Shown: positions 1 to 9,921, numbered from the stretch's first letter. The stretch: 64,000 nucleotides of DNA from Desulfacinum infernum DSM 9756 (GCF_900129305.1 NZ_FQVB01000017.1:1-64000); one strand, 5' to 3'. Notes: generated from the letters alone by a model not told the origin. Translations and numbers: made by a program.

Positions 1-600
1 ACAAAGACTCCTTGCCCGGCCGGTTCTTTCATCTGTGCGGGGTGGCGCAAGGGGGACCATGACCGTTAATATGAAAGAACTGTACTTTCGGTATCTTGCA
101 GGAGCATCGGGAGCTCCAATCAACACCTAACAGGTGCGGCATCACCTGTGGGAGCACCATCACCTGTGGGAGCGGCGAAAGCCGCGAAAGGGATGGCCAG
201 CCGTTCCGTGGCGTTGCAGCCGGCCGTTCCGTGGCGTTGCGGCCACCACCCCATCGCGCCTTGCGGCGCTCCCACAAAGACTCCTTGCCCGGCCGGTTCT
301 TTCATCTGTGCGGGGTGGCGCAAGGGGGACCATGACCGTTAATATGAAAGAACTGTACTTTCAGTATCTTGCAGGATCTGCCAAAGTTCGAAGGAGCGCT
401 TGTGGGAGCGGCGAAAGCCGCGATGAGGGCGCCCGGCAATCCAACAACCGTGCGTCACGCAAAAAAATCGCACCTTGCGGCGCTCCCACAAAAGGTCCTT
501 GCCTGGCCGCTCTTTCGGCCGGGCGGGGTGGCAAAAGGGAATCCATCATCGTTGGGTCTCTTGTGAAGGCAGCTGGAAACCCGAGCGAAGACGGAATGCG
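1..600. repeat. Nested direct and inverted repeats, no gene
   Basis: The first 103 bases recur almost exactly at 274-376, differing at one visible base (G/A in the tgtactttc[g/a]g segment). Between the copies are two 15-base units starting at 141 and 159, and two 17-base units at 201-217 and 224-240. At about 405-489 a fragment opens with TGTGGGAGCGGCGAAAGCC and closes with a complementary-looking GGCGCTCCCACA, so it is an inverted-repeat element. Short open frames here are repeat translations and no credible gene was seen. The next gene begins at 619. Confidence 0.8.
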
Positions 601-618
601 GATCCAAGGAGGCGCTTC

Positions 619-3327
619 ATGGGATTGCGGAACCTCGATCGGATTTTCAAGCCCAAATCGGTGGCGGTGGTGGGAGCCAGTGAACGGGGAGACAGCGTCG
701 GTGGAGCGGTGATGCGCAATCTGGTGGAGGGGGGATACGCCGGGGCGATCCATCCCGTCAACCCCAAACGGAAAACGATCCGGGGCCTGGAGGCATGGCC
801 CACCCTCGGCCGGGTGCCCGGCCCGGTGGATCTGGCCGTGGTGGCCACCCCCATCAACACCGTTCCCGCCATTATCCGCGAATGCGCGGCCAAGGGAGTG
901 GGCGGTGCGGTGGTCCTTTCCGCCGGCGGAAAGGAGACGGGGGAAGAAGGGCGTCGCATCGAAGAGGCCATCCGCCTCGAGGCGGCGCAGGCCGGGGTGC
1001 GCATCATCGGTCCCAACTGCCTGGGAATCATCTGCCCCGGAGAACACCTGAACGCCAGCTTTGCCGCGCACATGCCCAAACCGGGGCGGCTGGCCTTCAT
1101 CTCCCAAAGCGGGGCCTTGTGCACGGCCATCCTGGACCTGTCCCTCAAGGAGGGCATCGGGTTCAGCCATTTCGTGAGCATCGGGTCCATGCTGGACGTG
1201 GATTTCGCGGACCTCATCGATTTCTTGGGCAACGAGCCCCGCGTCACCAGCATCCTGCTCTACGTGGAAAGCATTCCCCACATGCGCCGCTTCATGAGCG
1301 CAGCGCGGGCGGTTTCCCGCATCAAGCCCATCGTGGTGCTCAAGTCGGGCCGGAGCCCCGCCGGAGCCCGCGCGGCGTCCTCGCACACGGGGGCCATGGC
1401 GGGTGAAGACGTCCTGTACGACGCGGCCTTCAAGAGGGCGGGGGTGGTTCGGGTGCAGACCATCGGCGAGTTGTTCGACTGCGCGGAGCTTCTGGCCAAG
1501 CAGCCGCGGCCGGAGGGACCCGGGTTGGCGATCATCACCAATGCCGGAGGTCCCGGCGTCATGGCCGCGGACGCCCTGGCGGACTACGGGTTGGAACCCG
1601 TGGCCTTGTCGGAGGAAACGCTCACCAAGTTGGACGCCTTTCTGCCACCCTTTTGGAGCCGCAACAACCCGGTGGACATCTTGGGGGATGCCTCTCCGGA
1701 ACGCTACGCCCGGGCCCTGCAGGTGTGCATCCAGGCCCCGGAAGTGCATGGAGTGCTCCTCATTTTGACCCCGCAGGCCATGACGGACCCCACCGCCGTG
1801 GCCCGGGAAGTGGCCCGAACGGCGATCCGGAGGCCCTGTCCCGTCCTGGCGTCCTGGATGGGCGGCGTGGACGTGGAGGAGGGGCGGAACGTTCTCAACC
1901 AGGCGGGCCTGCCCACCTACCCCACGCCCGAGGCGGCCATCCGGGCGTTCCTCTACCTGCACGAATACGAAGCCAACCTGAAAATGCTTCGGGAAATTCC
2001 CAAGCGCTTCCGCCAGGATCTCACCTTCGATACGGATCGGGCGCGGCAGATCATCCGCAAGGGACTGGCGCGCTCCAACGGGGTGCTCACCGAGGTGGAG
2101 TCCAAACAGCTCCTGGAAGCCTATGGCATCCCCGTGGTGGCCACCCGGCTGGCTTCCGACGAGGACCATGCCGTTTCCCTGGCGCTGGAGCTGGGCTTTC
2201 CGGTGGCCATGAAGATCTGTTCGCCCGACATCCTCCACAAGACGGAAGCGGGCGGCGTGCGCCTCAATCTCCACAACGAGGCCGATGTGCGGAGCGCCTT
2301 CCGGGCACTCCTGCAGAGCGCACGGGTCTACATGCCCTCGGCGGACATCCACGGCGTGGCCGTGCAACCCATGGTGCCCGGCGGCCAGGTGGAGATCATC
2401 GTGGGCGCCAAGAAGGATGACCAGTTCGGGCCCGCCCTTCTCTTCGGCATGGGGGGAATCCTGGCCGAGATCCTGAAGGACCGGGCCGTGGGCCTGCCGC
2501 CCCTGAACCGGGCCCTGGCCCGACAGCTCATGGAAAACACCAAGGTCCACCGCGTGCTGCAGGGTTACCGAAGGATGCCCCCTGCGGACATGGAGGCCAT
2601 GGAGGAGCTCCTGATTCGCTTGAGCCAGCTCGTGACCGATTTTCCGGAAATCATGGAATTGGACATGAACCCGGTGGTCCTTTTCCAGGCAAAGCCCTGG
2701 GCGGTGGACGCCCGGGTCCTGGTCCGGGAAAGCCGCGTCCCGGCCCCCATGCACCTCATCATCAGCCCCTACCCGGCCGCCTATGAGCTGCACACCATGA
2801 CCTCGGGAGGGCTTTCCGTCTTCACCCGTCCCATCCGTCCGGAAGACGCCCCGCTCCTGGTGGATCTGTTCCACGTTCTGTCTCCCACCAGCATCTATTA
2901 CCGCTTTTTCAGCCCCCTCAAGGAGCTTTCGGAAGACATGCTGGCGCGGTTCACCCAGATCGACTACGACCGCGAGATCGCCCTGGTGGCCCTGGAGGAG
3001 GGGGCCGGGGACGGCGAGAGGATGCTGGGGGTGGCGCGAGTCATCTCCGATCCCGACGGAAAGCGGGCGGAGTTTGCGGTTCTGGTGGGCGATCCCTGGC
3101 ACGGCAAGGGCGTGGGCGCGCTCCTGCTGGAACGGTGCCTGCGCATCGCCAAGGAAAGGGGCATCCAAACGGTTTACGGGACGGTACTTCGAGAAAACAC
3201 GCAGATGCTGGCGCTGGGGCGCAAACTGGGTTTCGCCGTTTGCAGCGTGCCGGAAACCAACGAATGCGAGTTGACCATCGATTTGACCAAGGTGGACTTC
3301 GGGAATCACGAATCCGGGAGAACCTGA
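619..3327 (+). CDS. ADP-forming acyl-CoA synthetase / GNAT acetyltransferase fusion (Pat-like)
   Basis: A 902-residue fusion. Residues about 5-130 form a CoA-binding Rossmann domain (SVAVVGAS near the start). About 150-460 are the two succinyl-CoA-ligase-like domains, with the likely phosphohistidine His256 in SSHTGA. About 490-700 are an ATP-grasp domain. About 730-890 are a GNAT domain with the acetyl-CoA loop GKGVGALLLER. The order matches NDP-forming acetyl-CoA synthetases fused to a protein lysine acetyltransferase (Pat/PatZ family). In some members the synthetase half is inactive and senses acyl-CoA; here His256 is retained, so thioester cleavage or formation with ATP is possible. ATG 619 follows AAGGAGG. 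Two Usp genes lie downstream. Whether it acts mainly as synthetase or acetyltransferase cannot be told from sequence. Confidence 0.88.
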   Translation: MGLRNLDRIFKPKSVAVVGASERGDSVGGAVMRNLVEGGYAGAIHPVNPKRKTIRGLEAWPTLGRVPGPVDLAVVATPINTVPAIIRECAAKGVGGAVVLSAGGKETGEEGRRIEEAIRLEAAQAGVRIIGPNCLGIICPGEHLNASFAAHMPKPGRLAFISQSGALCTAILDLSLKEGIGFSHFVSIGSMLDVDFADLIDFLGNEPRVTSILLYVESIPHMRRFMSAARAVSRIKPIVVLKSGRSPAGARAASSHTGAMAGEDVLYDAAFKRAGVVRVQTIGELFDCAELLAKQPRPEGPGLAIITNAGGPGVMAADALADYGLEPVALSEETLTKLDAFLPPFWSRNNPVDILGDASPERYARALQVCIQAPEVHGVLLILTPQAMTDPTAVAREVARTAIRRPCPVLASWMGGVDVEEGRNVLNQAGLPTYPTPEAAIRAFLYLHEYEANLKMLREIPKRFRQDLTFDTDRARQIIRKGLARSNGVLTEVESKQLLEAYGIPVVATRLASDEDHAVSLALELGFPVAMKICSPDILHKTEAGGVRLNLHNEADVRSAFRALLQSARVYMPSADIHGVAVQPMVPGGQVEIIVGAKKDDQFGPALLFGMGGILAEILKDRAVGLPPLNRALARQLMENTKVHRVLQGYRRMPPADMEAMEELLIRLSQLVTDFPEIMELDMNPVVLFQAKPWAVDARVLVRESRVPAPMHLIISPYPAAYELHTMTSGGLSVFTRPIRPEDAPLLVDLFHVLSPTSIYYRFFSPLKELSEDMLARFTQIDYDREIALVALEEGAGDGERMLGVARVISDPDGKRAEFAVLVGDPWHGKGVGALLLERCLRIAKERGIQTVYGTVLRENTQMLALGRKLGFAVCSVPETNECELTIDLTKVDFGNHESGRT

Positions 3328-3438
3328 GGAGCGCAGCACCTGCGGGAAGAGGCGGTTCTTCCCGCACACGGAAAGGACGTCGGGAGCCGGCGCAGCGGGC
3401 CCCAAGCGGGGAACCCGCTCCGGCAAGGAGGGGCAGAG

Positions 3439-4395
3439 ATGGAAAAGAAGAGGATCTTGGCGGCGGTGGACGGGTCTCCGTGGTCGCACCTGGTGGTTCA
3501 GTACGTGGCCCAGATGGTCGATACCGGGATCCTGGAAATCGTTCTCTTTCACGTGAGTTCGCCCATTCCGGAGAGTTTCTGGGATCTGGAGAGGAACCCG
3601 GCGTTCCGGAGCCGCCTGGCGCCGGTGGCCGCTTGGGAAATGGCCCAGAAAAAGGCGGTGGAGGACTTCATGGAAGCGGCCACGGCCTCCCTGAAACGGG
3701 CGGGGGTGCCGGAAGAGGCCGTTCGGGTCGTGATCAAGCAGCGGGAAGTGGGCATCGCCCGCGACATCGCCTTCGAGGCCCACAAGGGCTACGACGCCGT
3801 GGTGGTGGGACGCCGGGGCGTGAGCGATGTCAAAGACCTGATCCTGGGAAGCGTGGCCACCAAGCTGCTGGGCCGGGTGGTGGACGTGCCCCTCTGGATC
3901 GTGGGAGAGACCGTGAGTCCCGACGGGGTCCTGGTGGCCATGGACGCCTCCGACGAGGCCCTCAAGGCGGTGGGTTTCACGGCGTCCATGGTGGGTCGGA
4001 AACCCAGGCGGGTCCTGCTGCTCCACGTCATCCGCGGCATGGATCCTGGGGCTCAGAGTGTTCTGCGGTTCTTCGCCCCCGAAGAACAACGGGACTGGTT
4101 GAAGAAGTCGGAAGAGGAACTGGAACGAGTGGTGGCCCATATGGACGCCGTGTTCGAGAGGGCCTTCACGGTGCTGGAAGCGGAAGGAGTGCCCCGGCAC
4201 CTGATCGAGACGAAAGTGATCACGGGCGCCACCAGCCGGGCGGGCGCCATCGTACAGGAGGCCCGGGCAGGCAACTACGGGACCGTGGTGGTGGGCCGGC
4301 GGGGCTTGAGTCGCGTGGAGGAATTCTTCATGGGCCGGGTGAGCAACAAGGTGGTCCAGCTGGCCAAGGACCGCACCGTTTGGGTGGTGAACTGA
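3439..4395 (+). CDS. Tandem-domain universal stress protein
   Basis: A 318-residue cytoplasmic protein of two fused UspA domains (about 1-155 and 158-318). Each begins with a hydrophobic strand (RILAAVDGS and GVLVAMDAS). Each ends with the nucleotide-loop region GRRG followed nine residues later by a Gly. In domain 1 this reads GS, as in ATP-binding Usp proteins. In domain 2 it reads GR, so ATP binding there is doubtful. ATG 3439 has an AAGGAGG ribosome site. It lies 111 bp after the synthetase/acetyltransferase gene and before another tandem Usp. Role inferred from family: stress or energy-state response. The partner is unknown. Confidence 0.88.
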   Translation: MEKKRILAAVDGSPWSHLVVQYVAQMVDTGILEIVLFHVSSPIPESFWDLERNPAFRSRLAPVAAWEMAQKKAVEDFMEAATASLKRAGVPEEAVRVVIKQREVGIARDIAFEAHKGYDAVVVGRRGVSDVKDLILGSVATKLLGRVVDVPLWIVGETVSPDGVLVAMDASDEALKAVGFTASMVGRKPRRVLLLHVIRGMDPGAQSVLRFFAPEEQRDWLKKSEEELERVVAHMDAVFERAFTVLEAEGVPRHLIETKVITGATSRAGAIVQEARAGNYGTVVVGRRGLSRVEEFFMGRVSNKVVQLAKDRTVWVVN

Positions 4396-4470
4396 CGGCG
4401 GCTGGTGTGTCCCTGCACAACGGGTGACAGTTTATAGGAAACGCAACCTTGTCCTGTTCGTGCGTGCGGC

Positions 4471-4502
4471 CTGTAGGGGCGAATAATCATTCGCCCCTAC
4501 AG
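4471..4502. repeat. Palindromic repeat, CTGTAGGGGCGAA family
   Basis: A near-perfect inverted repeat with arms CTGTAGGGGCGAA / TTCGCCCCTACAG around a short AT centre. Other copies lie at 11712, 14081, 21495, 30343 and 41514. It is REP-like and could form a strong hairpin in RNA. It lies between the two Usp genes. Confidence 0.85.
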
Positions 4503-4578
4503 GGACCCGTTCTCCAAAGGCGCGGTTCATCCTTCGTTTTCACGGCCCGTCCGTGGTGGGGGTAGGGAGGTGGATGCC

Positions 4579-5550
4579 ATGAGTGGAACCGTTCTTGTTG
4601 CCGTGGATGCGTCCAAGCAGAGTCTGAACGCCGCCGCCTTGGCGGCCCGGCTCATGAGCCGTCAACGGGACCAGCGGGTCGTGCTCGTCCACTGCCTGTC
4701 CCAGGAGCTGCTTTCCGCCATGCAGAAGGCGGTGGGCAGCGGGGTCATCGAATGGCAGGAAATCGAAAAGCGCCAGATCCGGATGGCGGAAGAACTTCTG
4801 GAGAAGGCCCAAAAGTTCTTCGAGGACCTGGGGGTGGACCGGGACCGGGTGGAGCTGTCCGTTCAGAAAGACGGAGAAAGTCCGGCCCGCACCCTGGTTC
4901 GAATGGCCGAGACCCTGGGTTGCCACAGTCTCTTCCTGGGCCGGCGCGGGCTTTCTCCCATGAGACGCCTGCTGTTGGGCAGCACGTCCGACAAGGTGGC
5001 CCAATACGCCGTGGGGCGAACGGTCTGGGTGGTGGACGCCCCGCTGGAGGAACCCCGGGAGGTCCTGGTGGCCGTGGACTACCGGGAGGAATCGGAAGCG
5101 ATCATCGACTACACGGCCCGGTTCCTGGCCCCGGTCCCGGGATTGAGATACACCTTCCTGCATCTCATCCCCCAGATCCCTCCCGCACTCTGGGACGACG
5201 GCCGGATTCTCAGTTCCCACGAACGGGAGGAGCGACTTCTCAAGGTCGAGCGCTGGATCGCAGAGTGCCGCCGGGCCGTGGACGGATATTTCGAAAAAGC
5301 CCGGGCGCTGCTGAAGGAAAAGGGCGTTCCGGACGACCACGTCAAGACCCTGGCCCGCCCCATCCGGGAAGGGATCGCGCGGGACATCGTCCGTTGGATA
5401 CGGGAAAAACAGGTGGATGTGGCGGTCCTGGGAAAGAAGAGCCTGGGCAAGGGCAAGCCGTTTCTCATGGGCAGTCATGCCAACAAGATCCTGCACCATG
5501 CCGGAGGTGCGGCCCTGTGCCTGGTGGGCCACATGCCGGAAGAGGGCTGA
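4579..5550 (+). CDS. Second tandem-domain universal stress protein
   Basis: 323 residues with two Usp domains (about 1-155 and 160-323). Domain 1 starts TVLVAVDAS and carries GRRG then LGS. Domain 2 starts EVLVAVDY and has a looser loop (LGKKSLGKGKPFLMGS). The ATG at 4579 is preferred over an in-frame GTG at 4570 because GGTAGGGAGG ends nine bases upstream of it. It is a paralogue of the preceding gene with low end-to-end similarity, so the duplication looks old. The two genes are separated by a palindromic repeat that could split the transcript. Cytoplasmic stress-response role inferred from family only. Confidence 0.87.
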   Translation: MSGTVLVAVDASKQSLNAAALAARLMSRQRDQRVVLVHCLSQELLSAMQKAVGSGVIEWQEIEKRQIRMAEELLEKAQKFFEDLGVDRDRVELSVQKDGESPARTLVRMAETLGCHSLFLGRRGLSPMRRLLLGSTSDKVAQYAVGRTVWVVDAPLEEPREVLVAVDYREESEAIIDYTARFLAPVPGLRYTFLHLIPQIPPALWDDGRILSSHEREERLLKVERWIAECRRAVDGYFEKARALLKEKGVPDDHVKTLARPIREGIARDIVRWIREKQVDVAVLGKKSLGKGKPFLMGSHANKILHHAGGAALCLVGHMPEEG

Positions 5551-5597
5551 GAAGGGGAATCTTTCCCGCGGGGCATTGGGCGGGCCGCTCCGGCCCT

Positions 5598-8189
5598 TCA
5601 GACGGCGCGGGCGGAAAGCACCCGTTGCAGCTCCTGGGCCAGGTCCTCGATGCGGTAGGGCTTGGCCACCACGCCGCAGAAGCCGAACTCGTGGGGCTTG
5701 GCCATGATCGGATCGCTGGAATAGCCGCTGGAGACGATGGCCCGCACCCCGGGGTCCAGCTCGCGGAGTCTCTGCAGGGTGCGGCGCCCGCCCATGCCCC
5801 CGGGGATGGTAAGATCCAGGATGACGGCATCGAAGGGATAGCCCGAGGCCATGGCTTCCCGGTACAGGTCCACCGCCTCCTGGCCGTGGCGGGATGCGAC
5901 GCATTCGAACCCCAGATGCTGCAGCATCTCCGAAAGGACCTCCAGGACCACGGAATCGTCGTCCATGATGAGGATGCGGCCCGACCCGGAGGTCATGGGC
6001 TTCTGAGCCGACGGGGTCTCCTCGATTTCCCGGGCGTCTCTGGCCGGAAGATAGACCGTGAACGTGGTTCCCTCGCCCGGCACGGATCGGACGGCGATGT
6101 GACCGCCGTGCTTCTTTACGATGGAATAGGCCGTGGCGAGGCCCAACCCGCTGCCCTGGGCCTTGGTGGTGAAGTAGGGGTCGAAGATGGATCCCAGATG
6201 CTCTTCGGGGATGCCGCATCCCGTGTCGCTCACCGAAAGGGTCACGTAACGGCCGGGCGGGAGAGGGAGCGAGCCCGGATGGTCCAGGTTGCGGTTGGTC
6301 AGGCGGATGCGGACCGAGCCGCCTTCGTCCATGGCCTGGTGGGCGTTCAGGACCAGATTCTGCACCACCTGGCTGATTTGTCCCGCATCGAATTCGGCCG
6401 TCCAAAGGTCCTCGTCCACCACGAGTTCGCACCGGGTGGCCGTGCCCCTGAGGGTGAAGCGGGCGGAATCCCTGACCACGTCCTGAATACGTCCGGTCTT
6501 CTTCACCGGGCTGCCGCCCTTGGAAAAGGTGAGAAGCTGCCGGGTCAGCTCCTGGGCCCTGGCGCAGCCGCGCTCCAGCTCCTCCAGCCGGTTCTCGACG
6601 GGGGCTCCCACGGCCAACGATTGCTTGATCAGGGAAACATGGCCCAGGATTCCCGTGAGGATGTTGTTGAAGTCGTGAGCGATTCCGCCGGCCAGCACGC
6701 CGAGGGACTCCAGCTTCTGCGCCCTCAACCGCTCGGCTTCCGCCGCCTTGCGCTCCGAGATGTCGCGCACCACGCTCCACATGGAATCCGGAAGCCCCTC
6801 CTCGTCCCGGTGGAGATAGAGGCGCACCTCCACGTCCAGAAGCGTTCCGTCCTTTCGGCGGAGCCGCTTTTCGAAAAGATCCGAAAAACCGCGCTCCAGG
6901 ACCTGCTCCCGAATGGTGCGCTCCATCGAATCGTGCCAGCGTTTGGGGGTGACGTCCCGGCAGGAAAGGCCCACCACCTCTTCAGGGCGGTCGTAGCCCA
7001 GCATCTTGGCGAAAGGAGTGTTGCATTCGATGATCGTTTGCCGGAGGTCCAGCCGGGCGTAGCCGTCCAGGCTCCTTTCATACAGTTCCCGGTAGTGCCG
7101 TTCCGAAGTTCTCAGGCGGGCTTCGGCCCGCTTGCGTTCCTGGAGTTCCGACAGGAGCCTGCGGTTGGCTTCGGAAAGCTCCACCGTCTGCTGTTGAACC
7201 CGCTGCTCCAAAACCTGACGGGCCTCGAAGATCTGCCGGTCCAGGTCGTGGCGGGCGATCATGGCCCCCATCATGTCGGCGGCGATCTTGAGGGCCTCGA
7301 TCTCGGCGCGATTCCAGGTCCGGTCCTGAAGGCAGTCGTCGAATCCCATGAACCCCCACCAGTCTCCGCTGACGAAGATGGGAGTCACCACGAGAGAAAG
7401 GATCCCTTGGGACTGGAGGATGTGCTGTTCGGAAGCCGGGAAATCGCGGACCCGTCCGTAAACGGGCTCTCCCCTTTCCATCAGATGCACCCACCGGGAA
7501 AAGCCGCCCTCATGCCAGGGGAAATTTTGAAGGGCCGGGTTGTGGATCTGGGGCTCGATGCCCGGAGCCGCCCATTCGTGGCGCTGGCTGGTGCAGAAGG
7601 TCCCGTCTTCGTCCAGGTGGTTCTGGAAAATGTAAACGCGGCTCACGGCGGCGGCCTCCCCCAGCCGTTGAAGGATGGCCTCCATGGAAGCCCCCGAAGG
7701 GGATTCCCGCAGGAAATGTTGCGCCGCGAAGGCCACGGCCTCCAGGATGGCGTCCCGTTTCAGAAGGGCCTCTTCGGCGGCCTTCCGCTCCGTTATGTCA
7801 AACAGGACGCCGTGGAAGCTGGTGGAGCCGTCCGGCTCTCGGGATACGGAGGCCTCGTCCCAGAACCAGCGGCTCTTCCCGTCGACCCCCACGAGCCGGT
7901 ATTCGCACCGGATGGGACGGCCTTCGCTGCGGGCTCGGCGGCGGACCTCCAGGACACGGTCCAGGTCGTCCGGGTGGATGCACCCTTCCAGGAAATCCCG
8001 GGCGGGGGGCATCTCACGGAAGCCGCAAGACAGGTAAGATTCCGCCTGCGGACTGACGTAGATGAGCCGTTGACTTTCACCTCCTCGTTCCTGGTAAATG
8101 ATGGCCGGGACCTTTTCGACCATGTTTTTGAACCATGCGGCATCCGGAATGTTTCCGGTGTGGAGGCGAGACTGTTTGGAGTTGTGCAT
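5598..8189 (-). CDS. Hybrid sensor histidine kinase (PAS-GAF-PAS-HisKA-HATPase-REC)
   Basis: 863 residues without clear membrane segments, so probably a cytosolic sensor. A PAS domain (about 15-130) is followed by a GAF-like region (about 150-300), a coiled linker, a second PAS (about 335-455), the His-box GGIAHDFNNIL (His near 504), N-box LVLNAHQAM, G-boxes VSDTGCGIP and GSGLGLA, and a C-terminal receiver (about 743-863) with DDD, phospho-acceptor ILDLTIPG and the late Lys in AKPYR. All catalytic residues are present. The start at 8189 is chosen over an ATG at 8231 because GGAGG sits ten bases before it. No separate response regulator adjoins it, so its target is unknown. Confidence 0.9.
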   Translation of the reverse strand: MHNSKQSRLHTGNIPDAAWFKNMVEKVPAIIYQERGGESQRLIYVSPQAESYLSCGFREMPPARDFLEGCIHPDDLDRVLEVRRRARSEGRPIRCEYRLVGVDGKSRWFWDEASVSREPDGSTSFHGVLFDITERKAAEEALLKRDAILEAVAFAAQHFLRESPSGASMEAILQRLGEAAAVSRVYIFQNHLDEDGTFCTSQRHEWAAPGIEPQIHNPALQNFPWHEGGFSRWVHLMERGEPVYGRVRDFPASEQHILQSQGILSLVVTPIFVSGDWWGFMGFDDCLQDRTWNRAEIEALKIAADMMGAMIARHDLDRQIFEARQVLEQRVQQQTVELSEANRRLLSELQERKRAEARLRTSERHYRELYERSLDGYARLDLRQTIIECNTPFAKMLGYDRPEEVVGLSCRDVTPKRWHDSMERTIREQVLERGFSDLFEKRLRRKDGTLLDVEVRLYLHRDEEGLPDSMWSVVRDISERKAAEAERLRAQKLESLGVLAGGIAHDFNNILTGILGHVSLIKQSLAVGAPVENRLEELERGCARAQELTRQLLTFSKGGSPVKKTGRIQDVVRDSARFTLRGTATRCELVVDEDLWTAEFDAGQISQVVQNLVLNAHQAMDEGGSVRIRLTNRNLDHPGSLPLPPGRYVTLSVSDTGCGIPEEHLGSIFDPYFTTKAQGSGLGLATAYSIVKKHGGHIAVRSVPGEGTTFTVYLPARDAREIEETPSAQKPMTSGSGRILIMDDDSVVLEVLSEMLQHLGFECVASRHGQEAVDLYREAMASGYPFDAVILDLTIPGGMGGRRTLQRLRELDPGVRAIVSSGYSSDPIMAKPHEFGFCGVVAKPYRIEDLAQELQRVLSARAV

Positions 8190-8314
8190 GGACACCCGAC
8201 CTCCGGGATTGATTTCAGAGCGTTTCCCCATTCCCCAGGATCACCAGAGGCTTGGGGTGAGAGGTGGAGTTGGTACCGGCTGCCTTTCCTGCCAGATCAA
8301 AAGAATACCATCCT

Positions 8315-8343
8315 GACTTATTTCCTAGAGTTTCAAATGTCAA
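8315..8343 (-). promoter_or_regulatory. Candidate sigma-70 promoter for the histidine kinase
   Basis: On the minus strand TTGACA (8338-8343) is followed after 17 bases by TAAGTC (8315-8320), leaving a leader of about 120 bases before the kinase start. The -35 is perfect and the -10 is weak. The rest of the 377-base gap (8190-8566) shows no gene. Confidence 0.4.
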
Positions 8344-8566
8344 CAGATATTGTGGATAATAGGGCTGGATTCCGGAGAGTTAGGCCGTGGGCAGCCGCGC
8401 TGCCGGGATTCCAGCCAGCCCCGGTCCACCCTGGCCCCGGAGTGCCGGACGGGCGTCGGCGATCCACCGGAGAGGTCCCGGATTGTGAAAGATTTCAAGT
8501 CGCGTTGTCGGCAAGCCGATAGGAAATACGTGAACCTGTTCCATGAAATTGAAAGCGGGAGTGCCC

Positions 8567-9859
8567 ATGGAGATCATCACGACGCACAAGAACGTGGACT
8601 TCGACGCCCTGGCATCGGTGGTGGCGGCCCAGAAGCTCTATCCCCAGGCCCGCATCGTGCTCCCCCGATCCATCAACGCCAACGTGAAAGCCTTCCTTTC
8701 CATCCACAAGGACCTTTTCCAGGTCCTGTCGCCTTTGGAAGTGCCCCACGACGAAGTGAAGCGGCTCATCGTGGTGGACGCCAAGCGCTGGGACCGTCTG
8801 GACTGTCTGGACCCCCTTCGCCGCCGCCCGGACCTGGAGGTGCACGTGTGGGACCACCATCCGGGAGTGGGCGACATCGAGGCCCGTGAGTTTCGCTGGA
8901 GCGATACGGGGGCGGCGGTGACCCTGCTGGTGGAGGAACTGGCGGAACGGGGGACCCCCCTGGACCCGGTGCAGGCCACGCTCTTTCTGGCGGGCATCCA
9001 CGAGGACACGGGCCACCTCACCTTTCCCTGCACCCGGCCGCGGGACGCCCGTGCGGCGGCCTTCCTGCTGGAAAAAAACGCCGATCTCCACGTGATCCAG
9101 ACGGCGCTGAGGCCCGGCTACGGCCCCCAGCACAAAGCCATCCTGACCCGCTTGCTGGAAACGGTGGTGCGCGACAAGATCTCCGGCCATGTGATCTGCT
9201 TTGCGCGGGCGGACGTGAACGGCTACGTGCCGGACCTGGCGTCCGTGGTCACCATGCTCCGGGACGTGCTCAGCTGTGACGCCGTCTTCGGCCTCTTCTG
9301 GGACGAGCGGCGCAACCAGACCATCGTCATCGGCCGAAGCGGCGCGGACACCCTGGATCTTGCCCAGGTGCTCCGAACCATGGGCGGCGGCGGCCGGCCC
9401 GAGGCCGCATCCGCCGTGGTCAAGGCCGCCAGGCCCGACGGGGTGGAGACGTGGCTCCGGGAGATCCTCAACCAGAACGGAAACGGCTCGGTCAAGATCT
9501 TTGATCTCATGTCCTTTCCGGTCTTCACGGTTGGACCCGAGGAGACGGCGGAAGCAGTGCACGAGGAACTCCGCCGGCGGGGCCACACCGGGGCGCCCGT
9601 GGTGGAGGACGGGCGCCTGGTGGGCGTCATTTCCATCCGGGACCTGGTCAAGCTCACCCGACCCACCCAGCGGAGCGCTCCGGTGAAGGCCTACATGAAA
9701 AGGGACGTTCGCACCATCAGCCCCCAGTGCACCATCACGGAGGCGCTGCGCCTCATGGTCAAACACGACATCGGCCGCCTTCCGGTCCTGGAAGACGGCC
9801 GACTGGTGGGCATCGTCACCCGATCCGATCTGATGCTCTACTATTACAACCTGATCTAG
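8567..9859 (+). CDS. DHH/DHHA1 phosphoesterase with two CBS domains
   Basis: 430 residues. The N-terminal DHH domain has HKNVDFDALAS and the signature VWDHHPG, both metal-binding in this superfamily. It also has HEDTGHLTF. The DHHA1 part has GGGGRPEAAS, where GGGGHP is usual. Two CBS modules follow (about 315-430). In many Deltaproteobacteria and Aquifex relatives this arrangement continues into a poly(A) polymerase/tRNA nucleotidyltransferase domain. Here the frame stops right after the second CBS (LMLYYYNLI), so that domain is absent. Likely a nucleotide phosphoesterase regulated by adenylate binding. ATG 8567 has GGGAG seven bases upstream and is preferred to ATG 8543. Confidence 0.85.
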   Translation: MEIITTHKNVDFDALASVVAAQKLYPQARIVLPRSINANVKAFLSIHKDLFQVLSPLEVPHDEVKRLIVVDAKRWDRLDCLDPLRRRPDLEVHVWDHHPGVGDIEAREFRWSDTGAAVTLLVEELAERGTPLDPVQATLFLAGIHEDTGHLTFPCTRPRDARAAAFLLEKNADLHVIQTALRPGYGPQHKAILTRLLETVVRDKISGHVICFARADVNGYVPDLASVVTMLRDVLSCDAVFGLFWDERRNQTIVIGRSGADTLDLAQVLRTMGGGGRPEAASAVVKAARPDGVETWLREILNQNGNGSVKIFDLMSFPVFTVGPEETAEAVHEELRRRGHTGAPVVEDGRLVGVISIRDLVKLTRPTQRSAPVKAYMKRDVRTISPQCTITEALRLMVKHDIGRLPVLEDGRLVGIVTRSDLMLYYYNLI

Positions 9860-9921
9860 AAAGCGGGCTTTGTTGGTCATCCCCGCCAAAGCGGGATCCA
9901 TGGCGGACAAAGGCAGCGGTC

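Noticed and set aside
361-4200. A 1279-codon open frame on the minus strand
   Set aside because: It runs opposite two well-supported genes (synthetase/acetyltransferase and Usp), its protein is rich in His/Gly/Arg/Pro without any domain, and this is usual in GC-rich antisense DNA.
4752-8522. A 1256-codon open frame on the plus strand
   Set aside because: It is antisense to the histidine kinase and out of frame with Usp; composition is low-complexity and no motif fits.
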